64,000 bases of DNA, taken from contig JBCNJP010000008.1 in the NCBI GenBank assembly GCA_039602395.1, positions 18,420,354 through 18,484,353 on the forward strand. The letters run 5' to 3'. This stretch comes from Deinandra increscens subsp. villosa. Its lineage: Eukaryota > Streptophyta > Magnoliopsida > Asterales > Asteraceae. The position numbers and the translations under genes are program-made. Shown here one piece after another: positions 32,829 through 43,181 of the stretch (position 1 is the stretch's first letter; each line of letters begins with the position of its first letter). The notes under the pieces are model-generated. The model saw nothing but the letters and a program-made list of their open reading frames with translations. It was not told where the DNA came from and searched no databases.

Positions 32829-32840
32829 TCAAGGGGGAGT
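32829..32840 (+). other. Second polypurine tract of element C, next to the LTR
   Basis: GTCAAGGGGGAGT directly before the LTR start TTGTTAGTGCATAG. Its position makes it the functional tract for plus-strand priming. The ~180 bases between the two tracts (32649-32828) show no ORF. Confidence 0.75.
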
Positions 32841-32841
32841 T

Positions 32842-33085
32842 TGTTAGTGCATAGTTCGTGTGTTGTATGATGTATCTAGACATTGTGTAATAGTTGCTAG
32901 AGTGATCAGGGTGAGTCAATGTATGTTGTGTGGGAGAATGAGAGCCACCGAATGAGTGGAAAATGACCACCGAACGAAGTCATTCGGTGGGCATCTCATT
33001 CAGTAGAAGATCAACTATAAATAGTGAGCTCATGTTCCGCATTTAGAACTTTTTGAGAGTTGTGTTTTCATTCGGTGAGTCTGTT
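32842..33085 (+). mobile_element. Copia C 3' LTR, truncated by element E
   Basis: Starts TGTTAGTGCATAG with the CGTGTGTTGTAT..ATCTAGACA tract common to copia LTRs here. It has a CATTCGGTG word array, TATAAATA (33016-33023), and is cut at 33085 by the LTR of element E. Confidence 0.82.
32945..33023 (+). promoter_or_regulatory. CATTCGGTG / CACCGAATG word array and TATA box (LTR C)
   Basis: CCACCGAATGAG, CCACCGAACGA, TCATTCGGTGG and CTCATTCAGTAG lie within 60 bases, ending about 10 bases before TATAAATA. CATTCGGTG recurs after the TATA box at 33069-33077. Confidence 0.75.
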
Positions 33086-33214
33086 TGTTAGAACATAATG
33101 TAATTGTAACACAAAACAGTCAAGTATTAGAAAAAAAGATAAGATACATCCTTAAAAGAGAAAGGATACGAAAGTCTGTATGAATAACAGATTTCAGCAT
33201 GACTTATGTATTCA

Positions 33215-33251
33215 TACAGAACTACTCCGGAATTTCCGAAGTAGTTCTGTA
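33215..33251. repeat. 37-bp near-perfect palindrome in U3 of LTR E
   Basis: TACAGAACTACT (33215-33226) and AGTAGTTCTGTA (33240-33251) flank CGGAA/TTCCG (33228-33232 and 33234-33238). One mismatched pair and a one-base centre. Confidence 0.9.
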
Positions 33252-33453
33252 CAGACTAAAATCTACAGAAATCCTCATTTCTATAACTTCTAATGGGAAG
33301 CATCAACAGTCTTCAAAGAAGAATCCAGAAGGGGTTCTGGATTATTAGAAGATGAATATTACGAGAAGAACAGATTCTATCTTTGTGTGAAGAACAAGCA
33401 AAAAGAACGTCAACTTGGCATTAATCAAGAAAGTAGTTGAAGACAGTTGACAA

Positions 33454-33485
33454 AGAGATAAATTGAACATGCTCAATTTATCTCT
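33454..33485. repeat. 13-bp-arm hairpin in U3 of LTR E
   Basis: AGAGATAAATTGA (33454-33466) and TCAATTTATCTCT (33473-33485) around ACATGC, about 70 bases upstream of the TATA box. Confidence 0.9.
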
Positions 33486-33836
33486 ATATACTTTGACACA
33501 CTCCAACATCAACCGTCCTCAACCACCTTATCCAAATACAACTTGCAACATCTGCCTATAAATAGCAAGCTGACTTCAACAAACAAAGCAAGACATCAAG
33601 CATACAACTCAATATCTTCTCAAAGCAATTGCAACATCACTCCCATATAAAGTTATTTATGTTGATACATAGTCATCCTATAAACTCGTGTAAACCATTA
33701 TTTACATTTGAGATATACAGAATAACCCTTTTATGAATTGTTGTCTTCCAATTTGATTTACTTTCCGCAACTCATTTATCTTGTTTAAATCAAATTGTGC
33801 CAACATTGTTAAAGAGCCCTTCAGGGACCCAACAAT

Positions 33837-33848
33837 TGGTATCAGAGC
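33837..33848 (+). other. Primer-binding site of element E
   Basis: TGGTATCAGAGC, an exact initiator tRNA-Met complement, two bases after the LTR. Confidence 0.93.
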
Positions 33849-33888
33849 AGATTGAATAATCAATATTCAAAATATCCTGCTCTTTAAA

Positions 33889-34380
33889 ATGTCCTCAAAT
33901 CAGAACAATGGAAAATCTTTTGGCTCACTAGCTAACCTCCCTATGCTTGCTAGGGAGGAATATCCATAGTGGAAATCTAGAATTACCAACTCTCCAAAAT
34001 GAGTTGATGATTCCCTGATGGATTGCATAGCCAACAAAATCCATTATTCTGAGATAAGACTTTCTGAAACCACAAGGCACAACAAGAAAACCATTAAACC
34101 CCTTTTGTGTCTTATTACAGAAAAATCTCTACACAACAGTCAAAAGAATCAAAATAGATGTCAAGAGCATCACACACAACAAATCTGGTATTGTGACTCT
34201 GGATGCTCTACCCACATGACTGGGGAAATAAAACTGTTAAACAATTATGTAAAGAAAAACGGAAGATCTATAACCTTTGGTGATGGTATAAAATACAAAA
34301 CCATTGGGTATGGAACCATTACTAATGGTGAAGTCACAATTGAAAATGTGTCACATGTCCAAGGTCTAAAATAAAACTTA
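33889..34380 (+). pseudogene. Copia E: gag remnant and protease
   Basis: ATG 33889 opens a gag-like N-terminus that is broken by stops at about 33970 and 34000. Most of gag, including its zinc knuckle, is deleted. The frame reopens and contains the protease motif WYCDSGCSTHMTG, where the usual DSGAS is DSGCS, then FGDG.KYKTIGYGTI and NVSHVQGLK, ending at a TAA near 34372. Known role: the Asp protease matures Gag-Pol. Confidence 0.85.
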
Positions 34381-35640
34381 TTAAGCTGTGGACAATTATG
34401 TGATAAAGGCTTCAAACTTACTCTTTACTCTAACAAGTGTGAACTTGTTGGATTAAATGACAGGAAAATTTACTTAACAGGAAAAAGAATAAATCAAAGT
34501 CTCTATTTTATAAACTTCAACAATCTTATTTCTAATGAGTCTCTCTGTCTCGTGTCAAAATCCTCTAACAAGGAATCTGAGCTTTGGCACAAAAGACTAT
34601 CCCATCTAAACTTCAGAACAATTGCTGAACTAGCAAGTAAAAAGATGGTAAAAGGTCTCCCCACCACTCTTTCTAAATCTGAAGAAATATGTGAAGATTT
34701 TCAAATGGGAAAAATGAAGAAAACTTCCCACAAAAGCATTCAAGAAATATCTAGAAGTCAACCACTCGAGCTAATCCACATGGATCTCTGTGGACCCATA
34801 AGCACAGAAAGTCTTGGTGGAAAGAAATACATACTAGTTATGGTGGATGACTTCTCCAGATATACATGGGTCGAATTTTTGAAATCAAAAAGTGAAACAA
34901 CATATCTTATCATTAACTTTATAAGAAGAATACAAAAAATTAATGCGCTTAAAAGTAAGAAGAATAAGGTCTGATAATGGAACCGAATTCAAAAACTCAA
35001 AACTAGACACATATCTGGTTAGAAAAGGCATATCTCATCAGTTCTCAGCTCCGATGACCCCACAATAAAATGGGGTAGTAGAAAGGAGAAACAGAACTCT
35101 AGTAGAAGCTGCCAGATCCATGCTTTCCTCAGCAAATCTCCCCATCTACTTCTGGGCTGAAGCCATTGCAACAACATGCTTCACTCAAAATAGATCTGTC
35201 ATCAACAAAAGGATCAATCAAACTCCCTACCAAACAATCAATAAGAAAATTCCTAACTTAAAATTTCTTCATGTCTTTGGATGCAGGTGCTACATACTAA
35301 AAGATCAAGACTATCTTGGAAAATTTGTCAGAAAAGCTGACAAATGAATCTTCATTGGATACTCACTCAAGTCAAAAGCATACGGAGTGTTCGTTCTAAA
35401 AACTCAAGTGGTAAGAGAAAGTATAAATGTGTCATTTAGTGAAAATAAAATGGCTATACATGTTAGCACCACATCTCCAAATATAAATGATTGCATCCCT
35501 GAAGTAACAATTTCAAAAGGAGAAGCGTCCCACCAATTTTTCAAAGAAAATTCTGATGATAAAAATAACCTTCCCTTATTTTCTCCTCTTTCAAAAACCA
35601 CTATCACAAACGATCATTACAAAGATAGCAAATAAACCAT
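34381..35640 (+). pseudogene. Copia E: GAG-pre-integrase and integrase
   Basis: Contains LWHKRLSHLNFRTIAELASKK, then EEICEDFQMGKMKK where one Cys of the HHCC zinc site has become Phe. The integrase core follows with acidic residues in HMDLCGP, SDNGTEF and NGVVERRNRTL. A frameshift near 34955, a TAA at 35066-35068 replacing Gln, and a TGA near 35345 (FVRKADK, stop, IFIGY) break the frame. The C-terminal extension to about 35630 is Ser/Lys/Asn-rich. Known role: integration of the cDNA. Confidence 0.9.
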
Positions 35641-35929
35641 GATTTAGAATCAAATTTCCCACTCAAAAGATAAAAATAATGAAATCTCTGATAAAAAGGG
35701 TCCAACTACAAAAACATTACAGAACTCCACTTCAAAGCCCCTAAACGATTCTGTAACAAAGATCTTACCCTTGGCCGACTGTCCATCTGCTGAGGGGGAG
35801 TGTCAAAACATTGTCACAACCGACTTAATGCTTGGGAGTGAAGAGTTAGCCATTCTCCCTCCAACAACAAAATGGAAAAAAGATCATCCCATAAATTTTA
35901 TCATTGGTGATCAAAACAAAAATGTCTAG

Positions 35930-36943
35930 ACCAGGTCAGCCTCAGCCAATCAATGTCTCTATGCTAGATTTCTCAGTATAATAGAACCAAAATCTTATGA
36001 AGAAGCCCTTCATGATCCACACTGGATCCTAGCCATGCAACAAGAACTAGGACAAATTGAAAGAAATAATGTGTGGAATTTAGTTCCAAGACCTAACAAC
36101 AAATCTGTTATAGGAACTAAATGGGTCTTTCGAAATAAAACAGACAAAGAGGGCACCATAATAAAAAACAAAGCTAGACTGGTTGCAAAAGAATACTGTC
36201 AACAAGAGGGATTAGACTACGATGAAACCTTTGCCCGGGTTGGAAGACTTGAGGCTGTTAGCATATTTCTAGCTTTCGCAGCCTTCAAAGGTTTTAAAGT
36301 CTATCAAATGGATGTTCAATGTGCCTTCTTAAATGGAAAAATTGATCAAGAAGTTTACATTGAACAACCACCAGGGTATGAAAATGAAAAATCTCCAAAT
36401 CACGTCTGCAAACTCAAAAGAGCTCTGTACGGTCTAAAACAAGCACCTAGAGCTTGGTATGACACCTTCTCTGAATTCTTTTTATCAGCTAACTTTAAAA
36501 AGGGATCCATTGACACCACATTATTTTTAAAAGAAAGACAAGGACATCTATTGATTGTACAGATCTATGTAGACGATGTCATCTTTGGATCCACGTATCC
36601 ATCATTTTGGAGAGAATTTCAGGAACTAATGACAACAAACTTTGAAATGAGCATGATGGGAGAACTAAACTACTTCTTGGGAATCCATATTAAACAAACT
36701 CCAGAGGGAATTTTTATAAATCAAGCAAAATACATTAAAAATCTCCTCATTAAGTATTCTCTTTCAAACTGTTCCCCATTTGAAACACCAATGGCCACAA
36801 ATGTGAACATTGATGTTGACAAAGACGGTAAAAATGTGGATGAGCACACTTACAAAGAATTGACAGGCTCACTTCTGTATCTCACAGCAAGTAGGCCTGA
36901 CATCATGTTCTCCACATGCTTTCCTTTCCAGATATCAATGTAA
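35930..36943 (+). pseudogene. Copia E reverse transcriptase (RVT_2)
   Basis: The frame is open from about 36035 for 302 codons. It contains NVWNLVPRPNNKSVIGTKWVFRNK, YQMDVQCAFLNGKIDQEVYIEQPPGYE, KLKRALYGLKQAPRAWYDTF, the catalytic YVDDVIFGS, FEMSMMGELNYFLGI, and LTASRPDIMFSTC. All RT motifs are visible, including two catalytic Asp in YVDD and the first in MDVQ. Its start is inferred from SYEEAL..DPHW upstream, which contains a stop near 35926. It ends at 36943 by frameshift; the RNase H follows in another frame. It is the only full RT in the window. Confidence 0.93.
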
Positions 36944-37519
36944 ACCCAAGGAGTCTCATCTATTAGCTGTCAAAAGAGTTTTTAGATATATAAAAGGATT
37001 AGCTGAGCTAGGTCTCTGGTATCCCAAGGACGCTGATTTCTCTCTAACAGCCTACTCAGATGCTGATCATGAGGGTTGTAGACTAGACAGAAAGAGCACA
37101 TCAGGAAGCTGTCAGATGCTAGGAGGTAAGTTAGTATGCTGGACATCAAAAAAAAACAAAACTGTGTATCAACTTCAACCGCTGAAGCTGAATATGTTGT
37201 TGCTGCCAGCTGCTGCTCTCAAGTAATATGGATGCACACCCAACTCAAAGACTACGAGATAAATCTCACCAAGATACCAATTTTTTGTCATTCAAAAACT
37301 GCTATTGCCATCACATCCAATCCTGTTCATCACTCAAGGACAAAGCACATCGATGTCAGGTATCACTTTATCAAAGATCATGTTGAAAAAGGACACATTG
37401 AAATGTACTTTGTCCCAACTGAACTCCAGCTTGCAGATATCTTTACTAAACCATTAGATGAAAAGAGATTCTCATTTTTACTAAGCAAGTTGTGGATGCT
37501 AAACATGACTGTAAACTAA
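36944..37519 (+). pseudogene. Copia E RNase H
   Basis: Picks up RT's C-terminus in another frame: VFRYIKG, then LTAYSDADHEGCRLDRKSTSGSCQMLGGKLVCWTSKK. The open frame 37136-37519 has STAEAEYVVAASCCSQVIWM and SRTKHIDVRYHFIKDHVEKGHIEM, ending LADIFTKPLDEKRFSFLLSKLWML. The catalytic Asp and Glu of Ty1-type RNase H are visible (SDAD, AEAEY). Stop at 37517-37519. Confidence 0.92.
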
Positions 37520-37533
37520 AAGTTTATATATAT

Positions 37534-37547
37534 AAAAAGGGGGAGTC
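37534..37547 (+). other. Polypurine tract between pol and aORF of E
   Basis: AAAAAGGGGGAG lies 15-28 bases after the pol stop. No LTR follows; the aORF begins 230 bases later. A similar purine tract (AAAAAAGGGGG, about 38764-38775) follows the first aORF. Confidence 0.55.
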
Positions 37548-37770
37548 AGTTCAATAACTACCTGTCAATTTCTTTCTACTCCCAAATAACTTCTCTGAAA
37601 AGTTGACTTCTAAAACAAAAAGGCTCAAATTTCCAGAACCAAAAACATCAACGATGACCTATAAAAATAGGCTGTCAAATCCATCTGCTCTCTTCCCTAT
37701 TCATCTCATCATCCCAACTTGTCTTTAAAAGAAGCAAAAAATGAAACCTCCAAGCAAATAAAAAAAATTA

Positions 37771-38713
37771 ATGTCTTTCAAAGAACTCTCTCCACCACTA
37801 CCTGAAAACACAACTTTCCCTGTCCCTCACCTTCACAACCTCATACTCTACACACCCTGTGGAAACAGATTTTGGTCCTATCAACCAATGATGAAATTTC
37901 TCAAAAACTGCCCCATTGGGTATGCACTAACTCTGGATATTCCAATCAACTAGTCCCTACTTCAAGAGTTCTGGAGGAATGCTGTTCTTATTGTCAAGGA
38001 TGGAGAAAATGCCTTAATAAGAACATCTGAGTGTGGAGTAATGTTTGTCTTTAATCAACATCTGATCAAAAAAGTACTTCAAATCAAAGACAGTCCATCT
38101 GCTCCAAGTCATTTTGACCAAGACACTATAATCAAAACTCTTCTTGAAATGGGATACAAAGGAAGTCTATATGAGGGAAAAGCTGACAGAGTTCACCTCC
38201 CACATCTATGGCAATATTTCTTCTCTCAAATTCAAATTTGTTTCTCATCAAAATACTTTGATCATCATCTCTCTGATGAGGACACTCAAAGTGTCATGCA
38301 TGCTCTCTTTCAAGGTCACAACATGAATTTTTCTCTGTACCTCATGAGACACATGCAAAGAAACCTCAACAAGCCTTTAAATGAAAGATTCATTCTCTAT
38401 CCGAGATTTTGAACAAAATTAATCCTTCAAGCATTAAGATGGGAAACAATACCAAGAGGAATCAAAACCAGCAAGGTAATATCTCAAAAGGGGATATCTC
38501 CTGGTGGATTATGAATTTCCGGACTTCCTGATTCCAATGGATATTTTCTCCCATCCACAGGAAGGCAAACCTCCTTGCATCTTCATATCTCCCTTCAAAT
38601 GGAAGCAAGATTTAAAGCCTTTAAAACTCCTGCTCACAACAGAGACCAGAATAAATGCACGTGTACAGACATCTGTACCTGTCTCAAACTTTCTGTATAA
38701 ATTTCTTGATTAA
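37771..38713 (+). pseudogene. Copia E additional ORF 1
   Basis: ATG 37771. N-terminus MSFKELSPPLPENTTFPVP, then MMKFLKNCPIGYALTLDIPIN, a stop (37951-37953), LLQEFWRNAVLIVKDGENALIRT, VLQIKDSPSAPSHFDQDTIIKTLLEMGY, HLWQYFFSQIQICF, NFSLYLMRHMQRNLNKPLNERFILYPRF. This order matches the N-terminal domain of aORF G (FWTSAR..., FHYMRDN..., LYLRF) at low identity. From memory it is the extra-ORF domain of Asteraceae SIRE-like elements. Stops at 37951 and 38410; a shorter frame continues to 38713. Function unknown. Confidence 0.72.
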
Positions 38714-38955
38714 ATAATTTCTTATTCTCTTGATCAAAAATTGTGCAGAATGTCTCCTCAAAAGTCAAAAAAGGGGGTTTATTCAAAATATCTGAATAAA
38801 TTCTTATTTATTTCTCTCCGATAAATGTGATAATTAAGAATCCTATTGTGAGTAGGATAATAGCGTCCGTTAGAATTAATTATACTCGTTATAAGAAAAC
38901 CTTGAAAAACAGAACGACATCAGGAGATACCTATAAATGAACATCAACTCCTGCG

Positions 38956-39747
38956 ATGAACAAAATGGCATCCTCATCTACAACCCCTGCGATGAACAAC
39001 CGGTCCAAAGGAAAACTTCCCAAGAACACCTCTGATCAAACCCTAAACCTAGATTCCTCATCTTCCGACTTACCACCCAGACGAAATTATACCATAGATA
39101 CCCTCAACCAACCTTGTGATCTAAACCCTTCTGCATACTCGTCAAATCTCCAACTGATCATAGAAACCCTGAAAAATTCCTCTTAACTTGCCACAGCCCT
39201 AACTACCAATGAACCATGCCCAAAATCAGCCATTCTAAATTTCTAGGCAACCGTCAAGATGACAGATGAAGACATGAAAGGAAAAGTGAACTCTGATGAT
39301 AACATCATACTTCAACTATCTGATCTGAGATAAATCTTTCCATTACCAAACAAATTCTCATCTTTCTCTCCTAACCCAGAAGATCCAGCCCTAATAGATC
39401 TGATCATTGAAATCACCAGAGGCAAATTTGAAGAAAATAATCACATCTCAAACCTCAGAGTAATTCAGCTAAAGCCAGCCTGGAGATTTACTACTGACTT
39501 ACTCAACCATACCATGACATCCAAGAAGGGATCCATGGATCAGATCAACAAAAATGTTCTCTCCAATCTTTACAGTCTATGCTTTAATGAAGAAATTGAC
39601 ATAGCCTCACTGATCTGGAAAGATATGGAAAAGAAAGTCAAGGAGAAGTCAAAAGGGAAGAAGTCAGAATCCATTAAGTTGTTAATGGACCACAGTATGT
39701 TGATCCACTTAACATATATGGGTCGTCCAAGCCCATATAAATTCTAA
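38956..39747 (+). pseudogene. Copia E additional ORF 2 (or C-terminal half of the aORF)
   Basis: ATG 38956 starts a Ser/Thr/Asn-rich N-terminus. After stops at 39184 and 39244 and a frame change, it continues as VNSDDNIILQLSDLR, DLIIEITRGKFEENN and WRFTTDLLNHTMTSKKGSMDQINKNVLSNLYSLCFNEEIDIASLIWKDMEKKVKEKSKGKK. The last part resembles a domain seen in other plant retrotransposon-associated proteins (YCFVN..DYADLLWEG type), recalled from memory only. The final ~20 codons may already belong to the following LTR. Confidence 0.5.
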
Positions 39748-39849
39748 AGTCCACATTGGTAGCCCAATCTACACCTTAAGCCCAAGACACAAGCCCACAT
39801 CCTTTTGTCTTATTCCATTTTCTCCTTTCCTCCTTTTATCTTATATTAC

Positions 39850-39955
39850 TTGATCCAATGGCTCATATTGATTTGATCCAGTGGCCTAGATCACATACAA
39901 GATCAATGGCTAGGATCATTCCATCTCTCTCTTGATCCAATGGTCCACATCAACC
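39850..39955 (+). repeat. TTGATCCAATGG word array in U3
   Basis: CTTGATCCAATGGC, TTTGATCCAGTGGC, AGATCAATGGCTAGGATC and CTTGATCCAATGG within 105 bases, about 220 bases upstream of the TATA box of this LTR. Confidence 0.7.
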
Positions 39956-41267
39956 CACCAATCACAACCCATGCATACTTCCACTCTACCATTTGTCATA
40001 CACTTCCACACACTCTCATTGGTCAACCATTCACCACTCATGTAACATTCTCCTCTCCTATTGACCACACACAAACCTGTAACATGTTCTTAGGGCATGC
40101 ATGCATCCCAATGGGGGAGATTGCATGCAAATCCAAGCAAATCCTCCCAAGGCCCAATCCTCTTGCATGCACTATAAATGCTCTCCAGTGGTTAGATGTC
40201 ATTCAACCATCACACCCATCATATCCAAACCGCCCTAACGGCTCTTTCCTCCTCCCTTATAACCACCACAACCGATCACCCATCACCACTCTTCCATCGG
40301 TCTAACCCACAACACTCTCCATACCTCCTTTCTCCTTCTCTTTCCTCTCAGCTCCCTCATTCACCACCGAGCATCTCCATCATACACCACCACCACTCCA
40401 CCATGCAATACCCTATCTGATCACCACACCCTTCGTATCTCCCACATCCTTCTTCTAGACTCCTAGGTCACCCACGGATCATAACTACACACCACTAACA
40501 AACCACTATCAATCAAGTTTCATCGACCACCCACCATCATGAGGACCATGAGACTCCTAATATCCACCTACTTCATGATGCATGCAGGCTATGCATGGAT
40601 TCCCCTTCAACTATACGGGCACCAAGTTCATGCAACCGACATACTAGGTATAATTATGCTCTTCTCCTTTCTATTTTCATCATACCTCAATCTGATACTT
40701 GTTTGCTATCCATCTTGATTCGGTTGAGAACTAGAATGATTACACATCACATGCACTCTAGAACTCATATGCTAACACCTTAGTTCATCTATATTTAATA
40801 TCTATATGCATATATGTAAACTATAATTACATGTAACTGGACCACAACACTCACATGCATACACTTTAATCTATCTATACTGAATACTCATACAAATATA
40901 TGCTCCAAAATTATGTGTAACTAGTAATAACTAGCCACAAACCTGTAACACACACATGCATGCCATAATCTTATTAAAACTAGATAAACCCAATGATTAT
41001 AAGTAAATATTCACTAGTTTATAACATTGAGATAATCGAGTTAGGTACATAGCCTTAATATTCACTAGATCCATATCTTGATAATTGAGCTAACTAGTAA
41101 TCGCCCTAAACGTATGAATTCATCAACATGCCAAACACCCATCTTGTGTACAATAATGTGTAATTAAAATCCCGTAAGTGTCACATTAATCTAAAATGGC
41201 TAATACAATGTAATCTAGTATCACCACAGGCCCAATAGGCCCACTGGAATGAACCGAGAACTCAACT

Positions 41268-41700
41268 AACCATCGGGTCGGACTGGACCAGTCGGGTCTA
41301 AGCATAACACCGGTCGAGTTAGGTCTACAAACCAACCTAACCAGATCATGCTCCACAAATCACAATGATCGGGTAAACACAACAGGGCTTTAAAAGCGAG
41401 TTCGGGTGACGTAGCAGTTGGGCCTGAGCCCACTGTTTCTACCAACTCGCTATCGGGTTAGCTTGTTAAGGCCCAAACCAACACAGTGGGCTAAAACCCA
41501 CTGTTGGGCCCGTGCGGCATCCGAACCAGAAGCCCAAGTGATATCACCATCGGGTCACTGGTCAGTTATAGGCCTAATACCCATTTTGTTGGGTTTCCGG
41601 TCTCGTGTATAAGTCCGGTTAGTCTAAACGGGTACCCGAATGCGATCTAGAATAGTATACGGGTCGGGTTTGTAGCATAATTAATCGGGTTACACCCGGG
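41268..41700 (+). repeat. TCGGGT word array in the LTR
   Basis: TCGGGT or ACGGGT recurs about 12 times (ATCGGGTCGG, AGTCGGGTC, GATCGGGTAA, TTCGGGTG, TATCGGGTTAG, CATCGGGTCAC, ACGGGTACCCG, ACGGGTCGGGT, ATCGGGTTACACCCGG). Reverse words (CCCG) let some pair. Confidence 0.75.
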
Positions 41701-42621
41701 CCAACCAAACGTATATAATATATACATTTTCATAAACAATTTATTTATATAAAACAATATAGTTTTCCTCTCTTAACCTGTATAAATATTTAGGTAATAA
41801 CTACTTTCTAATACTTAATATATGGTGACCTTTTATATAAACGTGATAACCATTGGTAATATATGTCAACCCAATTTCTTAGGTTATATTAAAATATGAT
41901 TTATACATATTTGCATGACAACCATTATTATACCAAATATTCATAACTTGATATTTGTTTTAAACTCATATGCGTACACTTAAATTACAAAGCCTATCAC
42001 AAGCCATTTTAGGGCCAAGGCCCAACTCCAAATCTCATGAAAACTGGGTCAAAGCCCATAACCTAAGAGAATAGTTGATTGTGGAGCTATATTCATTCTG
42101 TAACCATAGCATCTCATGGCCGACTGGTCATCTATTTGAATTCTTTTGTGACGACGTACGATAAAACTTATATTTTGTACCATGTACGGTAAAACTATAC
42201 TTTTTGGCAAATACAACTATTTTCACACTTTTTACAAACTCAAACACTCTTTCTGATAAAACTAAACCTTTTTGACAAACCTAAACAAAACTTATTTTCG
42301 TACGGTGATTACTTTTTACTAACATTGTGAACTCCCTCAACTTTCTAGTTAACACAAGTTCTTTTTAAGTATGTATCAGATACCTAGCTTGGACAAGTTG
42401 CAATAGAAGACCATGAAGTAGATTCGCTCATGTGCGCATGAAGATAAACCCTAGAAGACTCTAGCTTCCGCCTTAGATTTCATTAAAATCCTTAGATTTG
42501 TATTATTTTCCTTAAATTGTAATATGTACATTGAAGTTTTAATAGAAACTGTATTCATTTTGTGCTTTCAAAAGGATACAATCTTGGCTATCTCTGACTC
42601 CTAAAGGTCGGGGTGTGACTA

Positions 42622-43112
42622 ATTGGTATCACATCCTACGTTTGATAAGAATAAATGGATACATAGGAACCCCTAAAACAAAATAGGAACCCAAAACCAA
42701 AGCCTCTTCTAAGACATTTGCCGCACCGAGCATAGGAAGTCGTTAATGTTCACCCTTAATCATGGCTCTTAGGTTATATTTTACTCTAAGTCCCTACCTA
42801 ATTAATTAAGTTGTAGAAAATTACAACTTAACACAGTAATTTGGATAACCTACCCCAATTCATATTTTCAAATAAACTTTTGGAACCAATGGGTACCATT
42901 TCCAAAACCTTATTTTTGTAAAACTAACAATGTTTTCAACAAAACATTTTTACAAAACAACTTTTGGAATATGAGTATAACCCATATTCCAAGAGTCTTT
43001 TCATGATTTCCAACTTGGGTACCTTTTATCAAAAGAAACTTCCAACAAATTTTTTGAAACATTTTCCAAACTTAAAATGTTATTTTAAAATAACCTATAC
43101 AATTCATAACCC
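42622..43112 (+). other. Gypsy leader without gag
   Basis: About 490 bases after the primer site (TTGGTATCA at 42622-42630). It has AGGAACCC words and long A/T tracts. I see no gene. Element J's 3' LTR remnant begins at its right edge. Confidence 0.5.
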
Positions 43113-43166
43113 CATGTCTAAATACAATACACGAGACACAATGCAGCATAGGAATATGCTCTAACA
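43113..43166 (-). mobile_element. Copia J 3' LTR, start only
   Basis: On the minus strand TGTTAGAGCATATTCC begins at 43166, next to a G13 tract. Only about 54 bases remain, matching the start of J's 5' LTR at 46887. The rest is lost. Confidence 0.75.
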
Positions 43167-43168
43167 AA

Positions 43169-43181
43169 CCCCCCCCCCCCC
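43169..43181 (-). other. Homopolymer polypurine tract of element J (G13)
   Basis: Thirteen C on the plus strand, G13 in element sense, one TT from the LTR start. Its position is that of a plus-strand primer. A more ordinary tract (AAAGGGGGAG) lies at about 43343-43352. Confidence 0.65.

Larger units (their letters stand above)
33086..33834 (+). mobile_element. Copia E 5' LTR, 749 bp
   Basis: Runs from TGTTAGAACATAATG to GGACCCAACA, followed by a primer site. TATAAATA is at 33557-33564. U3 holds two long perfect hairpins (33215-33251 and 33454-33485) where other LTRs here hold word arrays. It is inserted in the LTR of element C. No matching 3' LTR was found in the window. Confidence 0.88.
39750..42621 (+). 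mobile_element. Gypsy LTR about 2.9 kb, followed by a primer site
   Basis: No coding capacity. The right end GGGGTGTGACTAA is followed by TTGGTATCAC, a mutated initiator tRNA-Met site, so this is a 5' LTR. TATAAAT is near 40172-40178. GCCCA-rich, TTGATCCAATGG and TCGGGT word tracts fill it. The left border is uncertain (39675-39755) and it truncates element E. No gag follows. Confidence 0.6.

Noticed and set aside
39940..40783. Possible host gene: His/Pro/Ser/Thr-rich ORFs on the plus strand
   Set aside because: Composition follows CCA/CAT-rich LTR sequence around a TATA box; no start context, no domain, and the stretch lies inside an LTR.
41418..41612. Small plus-strand ORF
   Set aside because: Lies in the TCGGGT array of an LTR; no other support.
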